Below, in pieces: positions 35,930 through 45,442 of a DNA stretch of 64,000 nt. The stretch lies in the NCBI GenBank assembly GCA_001873625.1, contig MNZN01000003.1, positions 1 to 64,000 on the forward strand. The letters are read 5' to 3'. The DNA comes from Candidatus Saccharibacteria bacterium CG2_30_41_52. GTDB taxonomy: Bacteria; Patescibacteriota; Saccharimonadia; Saccharimonadales; Saccharimonadaceae. The stretch's first letter is position 1; each line of letters opens with the position of its first letter. The notes beneath the pieces were generated by a model that was not told where the DNA came from, did no database searches, and was given only the letters and a program-made list of their open reading frames with translations. The translations under genes and the position numbers were made by a program.

Positions 35930-38359
35930 TTAACCTTCAATGATTCTTTGAGCGTCGGCTTGCGTTTCAAGTATTTGCTTGACTTGGTCTAAACTAATTT
36001 CAATAACATTTCCTGCTTCAACGTTACCTGACAACATCTGTTTAGCAACTGTGTTTTCAACTGCTCGCTGAACAACTCGTCGCATCGGTCGAGCGCCCAA
36101 CCTAGGGTCATATCCGGCCTCAACCAAGTATTTTTTTGCATTATCGGCAACATTAACAGTCACCTTTTGTAGCGCCAGCGTTTTATTCACCCCATCTAAT
36201 ATCAAATCAACAACCTGCAACAGCTCGGCTTTATCGAGAGGTCTAAACATAACGATTTCGTCAAAGCGATTCAAAAATTCTGGTCGGAATTGATTACTGC
36301 TAATTAACTCGTTTACAAATTGCTCTTCAAAACGTTCAATATTATGACCTCGATCAATATATTCCCTTATTCTATCGGCACCGGCATTACTGGTGGCAAT
36401 AATAATTGCATCCCTAAAACTTACCTCTCGATTTTTAACATCGCGCAAGATACCTTCATCTAACAACTGCAGTAATGTTGACAATACATTAGGATGAGCT
36501 TTCTCAATCTCGTCTAGTAGTATTACACTAAACGGCTGTTTCATAGTTCTGGCGGTCAAGCTATTGGCGTTATCAACACCATCAGCAATCAAACGCGCCA
36601 CATCGTCGCTACTAGTATATTCATTCATGTCTAATCGAATCATACGATTTTCACCACCAAAATATACTTCGGCCAGCGCTTTGGCAAGTTCGGTTTTGCC
36701 TACGCCCGTTGGGCCCAAAAACAAGAACGTACCAATTGGACGATTCTGATTACAAACACCAGCCCTAGCCCTTCTGAGGGCATCACTAACAACACTTACA
36801 GCTCGAACCTGGTTGACCATTCGTTTGTGAATCAATTCTTCTAAATGAAGTAATTTATCGCGTTCTTCATCGCCAGACGCAATACTAATTTTTATATCCA
36901 TAGTTTTTTCAATAGCTTGCTGAACAGATCTGGCTGTTACTAGTCCATTTTCATGGTAGTGTGCGGCTGATTCCAACAACTGCAAAGCTTTTCCCGGCAT
37001 AGCTAAATCGTAAACATATCTGTCACCCAATCGATATGTTTCGACCAATGCCTGATACATATACGTCACATGATTTTGAAATTCCAACATAATTGATAAA
37101 TCCTGCATGACATCAATCGTTTCGTCACGAGATGCTGGGGCAACTGTAATTCTGTTCAGACTATTTATAAGTTTTGGATCGCGTTTATTAATCTGCAAAT
37201 ATCGTTGTTCATCCATAGTCAATATAATGCGCAAATGTCCAGCTTCGATGACTGGCATCAGCACATTAGTTACATCAACCGACCCAACACTATCCTCAAA
37301 AAACAACTGTGCATTATCTAAACAGATAATAATATTTTTTGCATTATAAGCCTCGTTCAATATGCTTGGGATAAGTTTTTCTAATTCTCCTCTGCCTGGT
37401 GCCGCAGCAATCAATGACGATGCATCCAAAATAAATACCTGTCTAAATTTAAGGCTTTCGGGGATGTTTTCAGATCCGTCTAGTAATTTTGATGCTAAAG
37501 CATGGACAATCTGAGTCTTGCCGACGCCATCTGGACCAACCAAGACCGCATTCTGACGCCCATCATTACCAAATATATCGACTAACTGACGCAATGAGTT
37601 ATCGTGAGCCACCAACTTATGCGACTGAGTATCATACAATCTCACCTGCCGGCTAATATTCTGACCAAAACGATTCAAAAGTGGAGTCCATCCAAACGAC
37701 CAATCACGAGCAAACCCACCAGTAAAACGTATCGTTTTAGATTTATCGATTAATTCACGCAAGTGATTATACCAATGAATTCCTTGTATCAAATCGTCTA
37801 CGCCCAATTGCAAATGGCTAAGAAGCGTTTGTGTATTTGGCGAACATCTGACAAGAGACACCAACAAAACTGCTGCTGACATATTCTTACTCTTTGTCTG
37901 TTCACGTAAAGCCCATGCATCTTGCCAAACAGCTTGCATATCACCTTTGTTATCTGAGGTTAATTCTTGCAAAAACTTTGAACTAATCCCAAATCTAGCC
38001 GCAAAAAATTGACCACCGGCTACTTGACCGATAATCGTCGCTACATCACGAGGTGATGATTCTTTGTGTAGTCGTCCCAATATGTCAGCCGACAGTGCAT
38101 CATCGATTGTTTTTGGATTCTTAGCAATGGCCATGTGATGTAATTCACCGTTGTACCATTCGGCCGCCATAGCTGGAATCGCCGAAAAACCAATCAAAAC
38201 CCAACCAATTTCGGACTCAACAAACACCAATCCGATACCTGTTATCGCCATTAGTATCGTCGAGATTGACAAAACAATAACCGAAGAAGGTCTAAATCTA
38301 ACACTAATTCGCGCTTTTTCGCTGCGATAACTTCGGTAATTGAATTTCAAATCATTCAT
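35930..38359 (-). CDS. Membrane-anchored double-AAA+ Clp-like ATPase
   Basis: N-terminal hydrophobic segments; AAA1 LVGPDGVGKTQIV; AAA2 FLFLGPTGVGKTELAKALAEVYFG, VILLDEIEKAHPNVLSTLLQLLDEGILRD. Confidence 0.88.
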   Translation of the reverse strand: MNDLKFNYRSYRSEKARISVRFRPSSVIVLSISTILMAITGIGLVFVESEIGWVLIGFSAIPAMAAEWYNGELHHMAIAKNPKTIDDALSADILGRLHKESSPRDVATIIGQVAGGQFFAARFGISSKFLQELTSDNKGDMQAVWQDAWALREQTKSKNMSAAVLLVSLVRCSPNTQTLLSHLQLGVDDLIQGIHWYNHLRELIDKSKTIRFTGGFARDWSFGWTPLLNRFGQNISRQVRLYDTQSHKLVAHDNSLRQLVDIFGNDGRQNAVLVGPDGVGKTQIVHALASKLLDGSENIPESLKFRQVFILDASSLIAAAPGRGELEKLIPSILNEAYNAKNIIICLDNAQLFFEDSVGSVDVTNVLMPVIEAGHLRIILTMDEQRYLQINKRDPKLINSLNRITVAPASRDETIDVMQDLSIMLEFQNHVTYMYQALVETYRLGDRYVYDLAMPGKALQLLESAAHYHENGLVTARSVQQAIEKTMDIKISIASGDEERDKLLHLEELIHKRMVNQVRAVSVVSDALRRARAGVCNQNRPIGTFLFLGPTGVGKTELAKALAEVYFGGENRMIRLDMNEYTSSDDVARLIADGVDNANSLTARTMKQPFSVILLDEIEKAHPNVLSTLLQLLDEGILRDVKNREVSFRDAIIIATSNAGADRIREYIDRGHNIERFEEQFVNELISSNQFRPEFLNRFDEIVMFRPLDKAELLQVVDLILDGVNKTLALQKVTVNVADNAKKYLVEAGYDPRLGARPMRRVVQRAVENTVAKQMLSGNVEAGNVIEISLDQVKQILETQADAQRIIEG

Positions 38360-38733
38360 TTAGGGACCCATCCAATCACCCACATGATGAGTCCAATCGC
38401 AGGCAACATCGGTACTATCAACCAAGATAATAAAATTACAATTCCAAAAATCGTCTGTATCGACATTATAATCAATCCAGATATAATCACAGAGGAACGG
38501 ATAATTGCTCCAATAATACGCGATAACGTCCTATCAAAAAATGCCCTCAAGCGAATACCAATCGGTCCATCAACATTGCCGGCTGAAATCTGTTTATATG
38601 GAGAAAAAAGTGTATTCAATAGCAAACCGACTGAAAAGAAATCAGCTGATGCTTTCAAACGATTCAAAACTAACTGTATACGGCTAAATAATCCGTTGCC
38701 GTACCACCAAGACAATATACCCACCAAAAACAT
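38356..38733 (-). CDS. Small membrane protein, hypothetical, coupled to Clp-like gene
   Basis: Hydrophobic; stop overlaps start of 35930..38359. Confidence 0.65.
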   Translation of the reverse strand: MFLVGILSWWYGNGLFSRIQLVLNRLKASADFFSVGLLLNTLFSPYKQISAGNVDGPIGIRLRAFFDRTLSRIIGAIIRSSVIISGLIIMSIQTIFGIVILLSWLIVPMLPAIGLIMWVIGWVPK

Positions 38734-38885
38734 GTTTTTATTATAGCATTAGCAAGACGAGTAAAGTGCAAAAATATATCCTCTTACGTTATATTAATGC
38801 TGACACATTAATGTAACATCTCCTCGTTCGGAAAAACTTGTAAACAAGTTTTATCACTCACTCCGTCGATGCTATAATAGACCAT

Positions 38886-40157
38886 ATGCAAAAACCTCTT
38901 GTTACGATTATAGGTAAAGCAGTCCGAAAAGTTGCCAAATTGCGAGGCGGCGGATCAGCTTTGCCGGGACTAGTCGTTGAACATATCGACCCTAATTTCA
39001 TAAAAACTACTTTAGCTAGCCTACCAATGGGTGTAGTCGTGATTAGCGGCACCAACGGCAAGACTACAACCACTAAAATGGTAGTGGAGCTATTAGAAAG
39101 CCAAGGATTAAAGGTATTCACCAACCGCACCGGCAGTAATTTTACTCGTGGCGTTGCCGCGGCGCTACTAGGTGATATTGATATGCACGGACGTCTGCAC
39201 GCAGATATAGCCGTACTAGAACTGGACGAGGCTCATGCTGTGCGTTTTGTCGAAAAAGTACCACCTAGATTTAGCCTGATTCTAAACGTTATGCGCGACC
39301 AATTAGACAGATTTGGCGAGATCGACCATACTGCTGCCCTACTGAGTCAGATAGCAACCGCAACGACTAATACGGTCGTACTAAATCGTGAAGATAGTCT
39401 AATTGCAAACATCGCCAAATCACTCGATAAACAAAAGGTTCGATTCTTTGGACTAGACGACAGTCTATTGTCGATATTTCCTAGCGACGATAACCTGCAT
39501 TCGCACACTTCAAAACAAAGTTCCGGTATTGATGCTGACGTTATTTTGTCTAATTTCGTAAATGATTTTGCGGTATTTAAAATTAACGGCACCGACGTCA
39601 GCACTAATTTAAAGTTAACAGGTATTTACAACGTTTTTAACGCCGCTGCCGCCTTGGCACTTGTTCGTGCGATTGTTGGCGATAAATTAGATCAGTCAAA
39701 ACTAATTAAAACTTTGTCTTCAATCACACCAGCATTCGGACGCGGTGAAATACTTACCTACAAAGGACAGCCGATTGAACTAGTGCTTGTCAAAAACCCA
39801 TCCGGATTCCGTTTAGGGTTAGAGTCTTTTGACCCAGCCGAATACTTAACAATGATCGCTATCAATGACAATTATGCCGATGGCCGCGACATGTCATGGC
39901 TGTGGGATGTTGATTTTACTAGTCTTCGCGCAGCTGGTATTGATTATGTATCTGGCATTCGCGCATATGATATGGCTTTACGATTACAATATGACGATGT
40001 TCCATTCAAAGTCGCCGAAACCAACCTGAAAAAGGCACTTAAACAGTTTATTGCCGATAATCCAAATTGTTCAAAACGAATTTACTGTACATATACCGCA
40101 ATGCTAGAAATACGCCGATGCCTTGCAAAACTAACCCACGTCGAGGCTGTGAAATAA
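38886..40157 (+). CDS. murT: Mur ligase family protein, MurT-like lipid II amidation subunit
   Basis: VVISGTNGKTTTTKMVVELLESQGLKVFTNRTGSNFTRG; coupled to GatD-like gene; TATAAT 7 nt upstream of ATG. Confidence 0.88.
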   Translation: MQKPLVTIIGKAVRKVAKLRGGGSALPGLVVEHIDPNFIKTTLASLPMGVVVISGTNGKTTTTKMVVELLESQGLKVFTNRTGSNFTRGVAAALLGDIDMHGRLHADIAVLELDEAHAVRFVEKVPPRFSLILNVMRDQLDRFGEIDHTAALLSQIATATTNTVVLNREDSLIANIAKSLDKQKVRFFGLDDSLLSIFPSDDNLHSHTSKQSSGIDADVILSNFVNDFAVFKINGTDVSTNLKLTGIYNVFNAAAALALVRAIVGDKLDQSKLIKTLSSITPAFGRGEILTYKGQPIELVLVKNPSGFRLGLESFDPAEYLTMIAINDNYADGRDMSWLWDVDFTSLRAAGIDYVSGIRAYDMALRLQYDDVPFKVAETNLKKALKQFIADNPNCSKRIYCTYTAMLEIRRCLAKLTHVEAVK

Positions 40158-40879
40158 TGAACGATAAAACTATAAAAGTATTACACCTATACGCACGCGA
40201 TATGAATATTTACGGCGATCGCGGCAACGTACTGACATTATTGCGACGCATTCAATGGCACGGATATATGCCTCAATTATTAGAATATAATCCTGGCGAC
40301 AAATTCCCTACTGATGTCGATATTATCGTCGGTGGCGGTGGCCAAGATAGCGGACAGAGCAAAATTCAAGATGATTTAATTGCAATCGGACCAGATCTAC
40401 GTAAACTCGCTGACGACGGCACGCCAATGTTAGTTATCTGCGGGCTTTATCAGCTTTTTGGAAAGTTTTTCAAAACATCCAGCGGTGAAGTAATTACAGG
40501 TATCGGACTACTCGACGTCGAGACTTTCGGCAAATCAGAACGATTGATTGGAAATATCATTACTCATAGCGAGCAATTCGGAGACATTGTAGGTTACGAG
40601 AATCACAGTGGCCAAACGTATTTAGGGCACCAAGTTGAATCGCTTGGACGCGTCAGATTAGGTGCCGGAAACAATGTCGAAGATGTCAGTGAAGGTGCTA
40701 GATATAAAAACGTCATTGGAAGTTACCTGCACGGATCCTTATTGCCTAAAAACCCATCAATTGCAGACTACTTGATTCAACAAGCAGCCGTTAATAAATA
40801 CGGTCGGTTTGAAGGAAATACATTTGACGATCGCATTTCTGATCTTGCCCGCAAGGCCGCAATGAAACGACCCAGATAG
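40157..40879 (+). CDS. gatD: GatD-like glutamine amidotransferase
   Basis: MNDKTIKVLHLYARDMNIYGDRGNVLTLLRRIQWHG, MLVICGLYQLFGKFF, GYENHSGQTYLG, IGSYLHGSLLPKNP. Confidence 0.9.
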   Translation: MNDKTIKVLHLYARDMNIYGDRGNVLTLLRRIQWHGYMPQLLEYNPGDKFPTDVDIIVGGGGQDSGQSKIQDDLIAIGPDLRKLADDGTPMLVICGLYQLFGKFFKTSSGEVITGIGLLDVETFGKSERLIGNIITHSEQFGDIVGYENHSGQTYLGHQVESLGRVRLGAGNNVEDVSEGARYKNVIGSYLHGSLLPKNPSIADYLIQQAAVNKYGRFEGNTFDDRISDLARKAAMKRPR

Positions 40880-40890
40880 TATAAATACCG

Positions 40891-42465
40891 TTAATTCTGA
40901 ACGCTATATTGTATAGCTTTATAAGCCGGCTTGCCGTTAATAGAATCATTCACAGCGACTTCTTGGATTGGTTTCCAATTTGGGTATGGAGTCTTGAAAT
41001 CAGCGCCCCGTGGCAACCCCACATACCAAACAATTTGATTCTCAGACGTAAACACATTAATATCTTTGATTTTATGATAATCATTATACTTCAACATATC
41101 GAGCGATCCGTACAGATATTGCGTATTGGCATCAATAAAATAAACTGAATGTTTATCGGTTGAATAAAACACTGCTTCATAATATAGCCACGGTGAATCA
41201 GCAATTATCGGCTGATTTTCGCCAGATTTAGCAACTATCGCTTCAAAGATTTGTCTAGTATTATTAGATGCGTTCGAAGTTTTGCTGTAATTTCCCAAAT
41301 GCCATACATTAGACACGCCAACCATCATCATACCTGCGACAATAGCAATCACAACGATAGATAGTTTTGATTTAATAAGCTTCATACTAAACGCCAAAGT
41401 TACGCCGAGAAATAACGATATAGCTAGCGCTGATGGAACTAAATATCTATCAACAAACGATGATCGAAGCGGCGGCATAGATGCAAAGAATAGTATTAAA
41501 ACTGGAACAAAAGCTACAGTCATTATTAACCGGTAAGCTTGACGCTCGGTTTCATTTTGATTTTTATAAACTCGAATTGCCAATACTATTACTGCGATAA
41601 ATACCACCAAAAATACAGTCGCTAACCAACCGGTTATATTGCCAGAATCCTGATAGTAAACAACATTAGACATAAAATTAACCAGCGTATCAGGCGTTAC
41701 GGATGGTATCCAAAAACCAAAAGCCTGAACGGTAAACATCTGCTTTGCGAAAAATGGTAACCACGGAATGAATAGTCCAATCGCGATAACATGCGCCATA
41801 ATCCATTGTTTAGAAAATAATGTTTTAATAAACTTGCCTTTTTTAGCAATTCGCCTGACTGCGTCAGCTCGCCAAACCCAATGAGCAATCCAAACAATCG
41901 CCGAGAAATAATGCGCCCACATTCCCAATCCAACTAATACGCCATAAATAATCCATGGCATTTTTTTCTTGGTGTTAATTGCGTACGTCAATACATATGT
42001 TGCAGCCAGTGCAATTGCAGTCACCAACGTATACATTCGCATCTCTTGGCTGTAGCGCACAAACATTGGCGCCAAGACCATGAATATCAAACTTATTCTG
42101 GCAGCTTTTTTATTAAATAGACGGTGAGTTAATAAATATCCAAATACAATCGATACGCCACCGAACAGAACGCTCATAGATCGAAGTGCTAGTTCGGTAT
42201 TGCCAAAACAAATGCTCCATAATTTCAATAACCAATAATAAAGTGGTGGATGCACATCGGCTGCGGTATATATAGCAATATCCCAGAAATTAAATCGGAT
42301 TAGATACGCACCAAAAGCTTCATCAAACCAAATCGATGACTTTGTAATAGTCCATAATGTAATTATTAAAAATACAGCTAAGCCAGCTGCGATAAATAAC
42401 CAATCAGTTGTCTTTAGTTTATTTGCTGACCTGTTCAGTCCAAAAATTCGTCGAAAAATAGTCAT
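40891..42465 (-). CDS. Membrane glycosyltransferase (GT39/ArnT-like)
   Basis: SIWFDEAFGAYLIRFNFWDIAIYTAADVHPPLYYWLLKLW and multiple TM segments. Confidence 0.8.
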   Translation of the reverse strand: MTIFRRIFGLNRSANKLKTTDWLFIAAGLAVFLIITLWTITKSSIWFDEAFGAYLIRFNFWDIAIYTAADVHPPLYYWLLKLWSICFGNTELALRSMSVLFGGVSIVFGYLLTHRLFNKKAARISLIFMVLAPMFVRYSQEMRMYTLVTAIALAATYVLTYAINTKKKMPWIIYGVLVGLGMWAHYFSAIVWIAHWVWRADAVRRIAKKGKFIKTLFSKQWIMAHVIAIGLFIPWLPFFAKQMFTVQAFGFWIPSVTPDTLVNFMSNVVYYQDSGNITGWLATVFLVVFIAVIVLAIRVYKNQNETERQAYRLIMTVAFVPVLILFFASMPPLRSSFVDRYLVPSALAISLFLGVTLAFSMKLIKSKLSIVVIAIVAGMMMVGVSNVWHLGNYSKTSNASNNTRQIFEAIVAKSGENQPIIADSPWLYYEAVFYSTDKHSVYFIDANTQYLYGSLDMLKYNDYHKIKDINVFTSENQIVWYVGLPRGADFKTPYPNWKPIQEVAVNDSINGKPAYKAIQYSVQN

Positions 42466-42698
42466 CAGTTCTATTTTAGCCTTTTACGACGTAACTGACA
42501 AATAACTTTTCGCTACTTAACACTAGAAATCGTATCTGAATTGAGTTATAATCCTTATTGTTCTGTGATTTTTGTGATTGCAGCTCCACGAATTTTTAAA
42601 CCAAGCTTTAGCTGTTTGAAAATTCGAAAGGAGGAGTCGCCAACAAAGTGAAGTTATCGAATTCATTCGATAACAAACTAAAAAGCGAACTCTGACGC

Positions 42699-42774
42699 CG
42701 GGGTGTGGCGCAGTTGATAGCGCGCTCGGTTTGGGACCGAGAGGCCGAAGGTTTGAGTCCTTTCACCCCGACCA
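42699..42774 (+). tRNA. tRNA-Pro (anticodon TGG), CCA encoded
   Basis: CGGGGTGTGGCGCAGTTGATAGCGCGCTCGGTTTGGGACCGAGAGGCCGAAGGTTTGAGTCCTTTCACCCCGACCA. Confidence 0.95.
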
Positions 42775-42814
42775 AATAAAAAAGACCATCCGCAGGATAG
42801 TCTTTTTTATTTGG
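42772..42814 (+). terminator. Terminator-like palindrome anchored on tRNA-Pro CCA
   Basis: ccaaataaaaaagaccatccgcaggatagtcttttttatttgg. Confidence 0.85.
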
Positions 42815-43017
42815 TAGGCGCTGACGGACCCAACCTTCGCCATGGTCGAAGGTGAGAACCGCCACGTCGGCGGTTCGCAAGGCCGGAAGCCGGATGACGA
42901 ACGTCACCGACTGAGGCGGGGTCGCGAAAAATTAGGAACTAATTTTATCGTGACTGAGTCCTTTATCTATAAGATTAAAAAAACGAACAAAGTGAGACGA
43001 TGCCCTTTCACCCCAAC
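42812..43017 (+). repeat. tRNA-associated structured element (copy P, downstream of tRNA-Pro)
   Basis: TGGTAGGCGCTGACGGACCCAACCTTCGCC (antisense tRNA-Pro 3' half) - GGTCGAAGG - TGAGAACCGCCACGTCGGCGGTTCGCAAGGCCGGAAGCCGGATGACGAACGTCACCGACTGAGGCGGGGTC...ATCGTGAC - TGAGTCCTTT...CCCTTTCACCCC. Confidence 0.88.
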
Positions 43018-43024
43018 AATTAAG

Positions 43025-43054
43025 AAAAGGTCAGTATAAACTGACCTTTTCTTT
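43025..43054 (+). terminator. Rho-independent terminator after element P
   Basis: aaaaggtcagtataaactgaccttttctttt. Confidence 0.8.
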
Positions 43055-43073
43055 TATTATATTATTTTTGTAT

Positions 43074-43490
43074 TTATCGGTTCATCCGACCGTGTTGTCC
43101 GCCACCATTACCGGTGCCAGTACCGTCACAATCAGCTTGTCGTTCTGTCATATCTTTCAAACGACTAGCGATTTCTTCTTGGCTAAATCCCCTAGCTTCC
43201 CATCGTTCTTGGGCAGCTGTTTGCATTGCAGCGTGTAACTGATCGGCACTAACGCCTTTTTCTTCAGCGACTTGTAACAACGTCTTACTTTCAAGTTCAG
43301 TAGTTAATTGATCACTGGTTATGCCTAAAACTTCCGCTTTAGATGCCATAGACTGTTGATAACCATATCCACCACCATTACCGTTAATATTGCCGTTGCC
43401 ACTTTGTGCCTGAGCCATATTTGGGACCAGCATTAATCCTGCTGCAGCTAAGGTAAATACCCCACTTCCTAATACTAATATTTTGTTCAT
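43074..43490 (-). CDS. Secreted hypothetical protein
   Basis: Signal peptide MNKILVLGSGVFTLAAAGLMLVPNMAQAQ; helical LGITSDQLTTELESKTLLQVAEEKGVSADQLHAAM. Confidence 0.7.
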   Translation of the reverse strand: MNKILVLGSGVFTLAAAGLMLVPNMAQAQSGNGNINGNGGGYGYQQSMASKAEVLGITSDQLTTELESKTLLQVAEEKGVSADQLHAAMQTAAQERWEARGFSQEEIASRLKDMTERQADCDGTGTGNGGGQHGRMNR

Positions 43491-43543
43491 TATATTTTGC
43501 CTCCTTCCGGCATATGTAGTACAAACGAAATAGATTATTTATT

Positions 43544-44005
43544 TCATTTATGCATATAAATCATACTGGCCGGAGTGTGTCTGTTGAAAAAACTAGGTAA
43601 AGAACTATACGATAACGCAAAGCCCAACACCATAGACGCAGCAATAATCAGCAATACTAAATGAATCAATCGCATTTTGTATAAATTACCAACCTTGCGA
43701 ATAAAGTAGATTGCAGCTATTAATGACACAGCCCCCGCTAGCAAAGCCCACCAAGGGAAGCTATCAACCATATTAGTTAGATTGCGCTTTGCACCATATG
43801 CGGGTCCCTGCGCACTCTGTATGCGCAACCACAAAACAACCAAACTCATAACAGAGGCGTTCACAAAGCTGAATAATATTATCATCAATACACCGATAGT
43901 ATTGAATATCGAAAAATACACCTTGGGATGCATTTTAGCCTGGCCTGTTTTTATCTGGGCCATTACATTCTTTTCAATGGAACTAATTCGTTTTATATTA
44001 TTCAT
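43544..44005 (-). CDS. Membrane protein overlapping sigma factor gene (candidate anti-sigma factor)
   Basis: Multiple TM segments; start overlaps stop of the sigma factor gene. Confidence 0.55.
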   Translation of the reverse strand: MNNIKRISSIEKNVMAQIKTGQAKMHPKVYFSIFNTIGVLMIILFSFVNASVMSLVVLWLRIQSAQGPAYGAKRNLTNMVDSFPWWALLAGAVSLIAAIYFIRKVGNLYKMRLIHLVLLIIAASMVLGFALSYSSLPSFFNRHTPASMIYMHK

Positions 44006-44579
44006 ATTTCACTCCATCGCTTTGACATATTTTTTTCAATTCAGCCTTCGCCCTTTTTACTCTGACTCCCACGGTAGAGGTTGGTATACGCAATATGTCG
44101 CTTATTTCATCATATTTTAAATGATCAAAGTAGTATAGAGCCAAAACCTCCTGATATTTAACACTCACCTTGCTGGTACATTTTTTGACACTATCTTTTA
44201 ATAAATTACTATCGATAGTTTTATCAGTAGAAAATTTTACAGAGATTTCGTCACCAGTCATACCATAATCACTAAAAGTCGTCGATTTTTTGTTGCGCTT
44301 AATCAAATTCATTGCTTCGTTATGAAGGATCCTGTATATCCATGACGAAAACGACTTGTCAGTATTAAAACCATTCAGGTTTATGTACGCTTTAATAAAA
44401 GTATCTTGAACTAAGTCCGAAGCGATATCATAATCTTTCACTAAAAAATTAGCGTATCGAAGTAGCTTAGCTTCATATCTTTCGACTATCAAAGCGTATT
44501 TGTCATTATCGCCACGCAGCACTAATAAAACAATTTGCGAATCCGATAAGTTATCTGATTTCATTACTACCATTACCAA
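43998..44579 (-). CDS. ECF-type RNA polymerase sigma factor
   Basis: YEAKLLRYANFLVKDYDIASDLVQDTFIKAYINLNGFNTDKSFSSWIYRILHNEAMNLIKRNKK ... VSVKYQEVLALYYFDHLKYDEISDILRIPTSTVGVRVKRAKAELKKI. Confidence 0.92.
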   Translation of the reverse strand: MVMVVMKSDNLSDSQIVLLVLRGDNDKYALIVERYEAKLLRYANFLVKDYDIASDLVQDTFIKAYINLNGFNTDKSFSSWIYRILHNEAMNLIKRNKKSTTFSDYGMTGDEISVKFSTDKTIDSNLLKDSVKKCTSKVSVKYQEVLALYYFDHLKYDEISDILRIPTSTVGVRVKRAKAELKKICQSDGVKYE

Positions 44580-44632
44580 CCATAATACAACTTGATGCTT
44601 AATATTATTTCAATTAATTCAATTCGTAACAA

Positions 44633-45442
44633 TTAAACCGACAAATCGCGATTATTAAACCAAATCGCAGCAATAATTGTCGAAATTATCGCAAATCCGC
44701 CAAATACCAAGAATATATATTCAGGGTATATATTCTTTGCTAACAACTCTGACCCACTAAAGTAATTAAAGAAGCTAACATAACTAAGATCTTTTAGACT
44801 GTCATTTAGTGACGAAATTATATTTATGACGTACATCAAAATTAGAATACCGCTTGTTGCCATACTAGCTTTACCCTTTTCAGAAAATACAACTGACGAC
44901 AAAACTGCCAATGAATAAATCGCCCATATAAACATAAACGAACCAACAGATGCCGTAACAAAATTACTAAGTATAAAATTAGCATCATGCAATATTGCAA
45001 ATGGTATCGCACCAAACAAACTAATAACACTAAAACCGGCTATTAACAGCAAGCCCGTAAAATATCGTTCCATAAAAATTCTAATTCGCTTTGCAGGTAA
45101 GGATGCTAGTGTTTCGATAGTACCTTTGTCTATCTCGTTAGCTGATATGTAATTTGCCATTGAAATCGCAAATACGATTGCCAATATTGGCCACAAAAAG
45201 CTCATATATTCAGTCGAGAGATACGATTCTAGCGTGCTAAAGGATAGAGCGCTTGGATCCATATTCATAGCCTTAAAAAACTCTGGCGGAAACGACTTAA
45301 TCATCTGATCAATTTGACCGGCTTGCTGACTAATCGATGGGAATAGCGCAATGTACATTTCAATAAACCCGACAGCCGACAATGAATAAACCAAAAATGA
45401 TATATATTTGTCGCGTAGCATCCGTTTAGCAAAAGCAAACAT
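44633..45442 (-). CDS. ABC-2 type transporter permease
   Basis: Six hydrophobic segments; coupled to ATPase gene; ISANEIDKGTIETLASLPAKRIRIFMERYFTGLL. Confidence 0.85.
   Translation of the reverse strand: MFAFAKRMLRDKYISFLVYSLSAVGFIEMYIALFPSISQQAGQIDQMIKSFPPEFFKAMNMDPSALSFSTLESYLSTEYMSFLWPILAIVFAISMANYISANEIDKGTIETLASLPAKRIRIFMERYFTGLLLIAGFSVISLFGAIPFAILHDANFILSNFVTASVGSFMFIWAIYSLAVLSSVVFSEKGKASMATSGILILMYVINIISSLNDSLKDLSYVSFFNYFSGSELLAKNIYPEYIFLVFGGFAIISTIIAAIWFNNRDLSV

Noticed and set aside
42608-42907. 99-aa minus-strand ORF over tRNA-Pro
   Set aside because: Antisense translation of tRNA-Pro and the element; not a plausible gene.
42853-42954. Resemblance of GCAAGTC and CGCAAGGCCG motifs in the core to twister-sister ribozyme conserved segments
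   Set aside because: From memory, order and 3' conserved segment (GGCGCUCAUGGGU-like) do not match. A covariance search would be needed, so I do not claim a ribozyme.
8447-43017. CRISPR array interpretation of the repeated core
   Set aside because: Copies are kilobases apart, each tied to a tRNA, on both strands, with no regular spacers or cas genes in the window.
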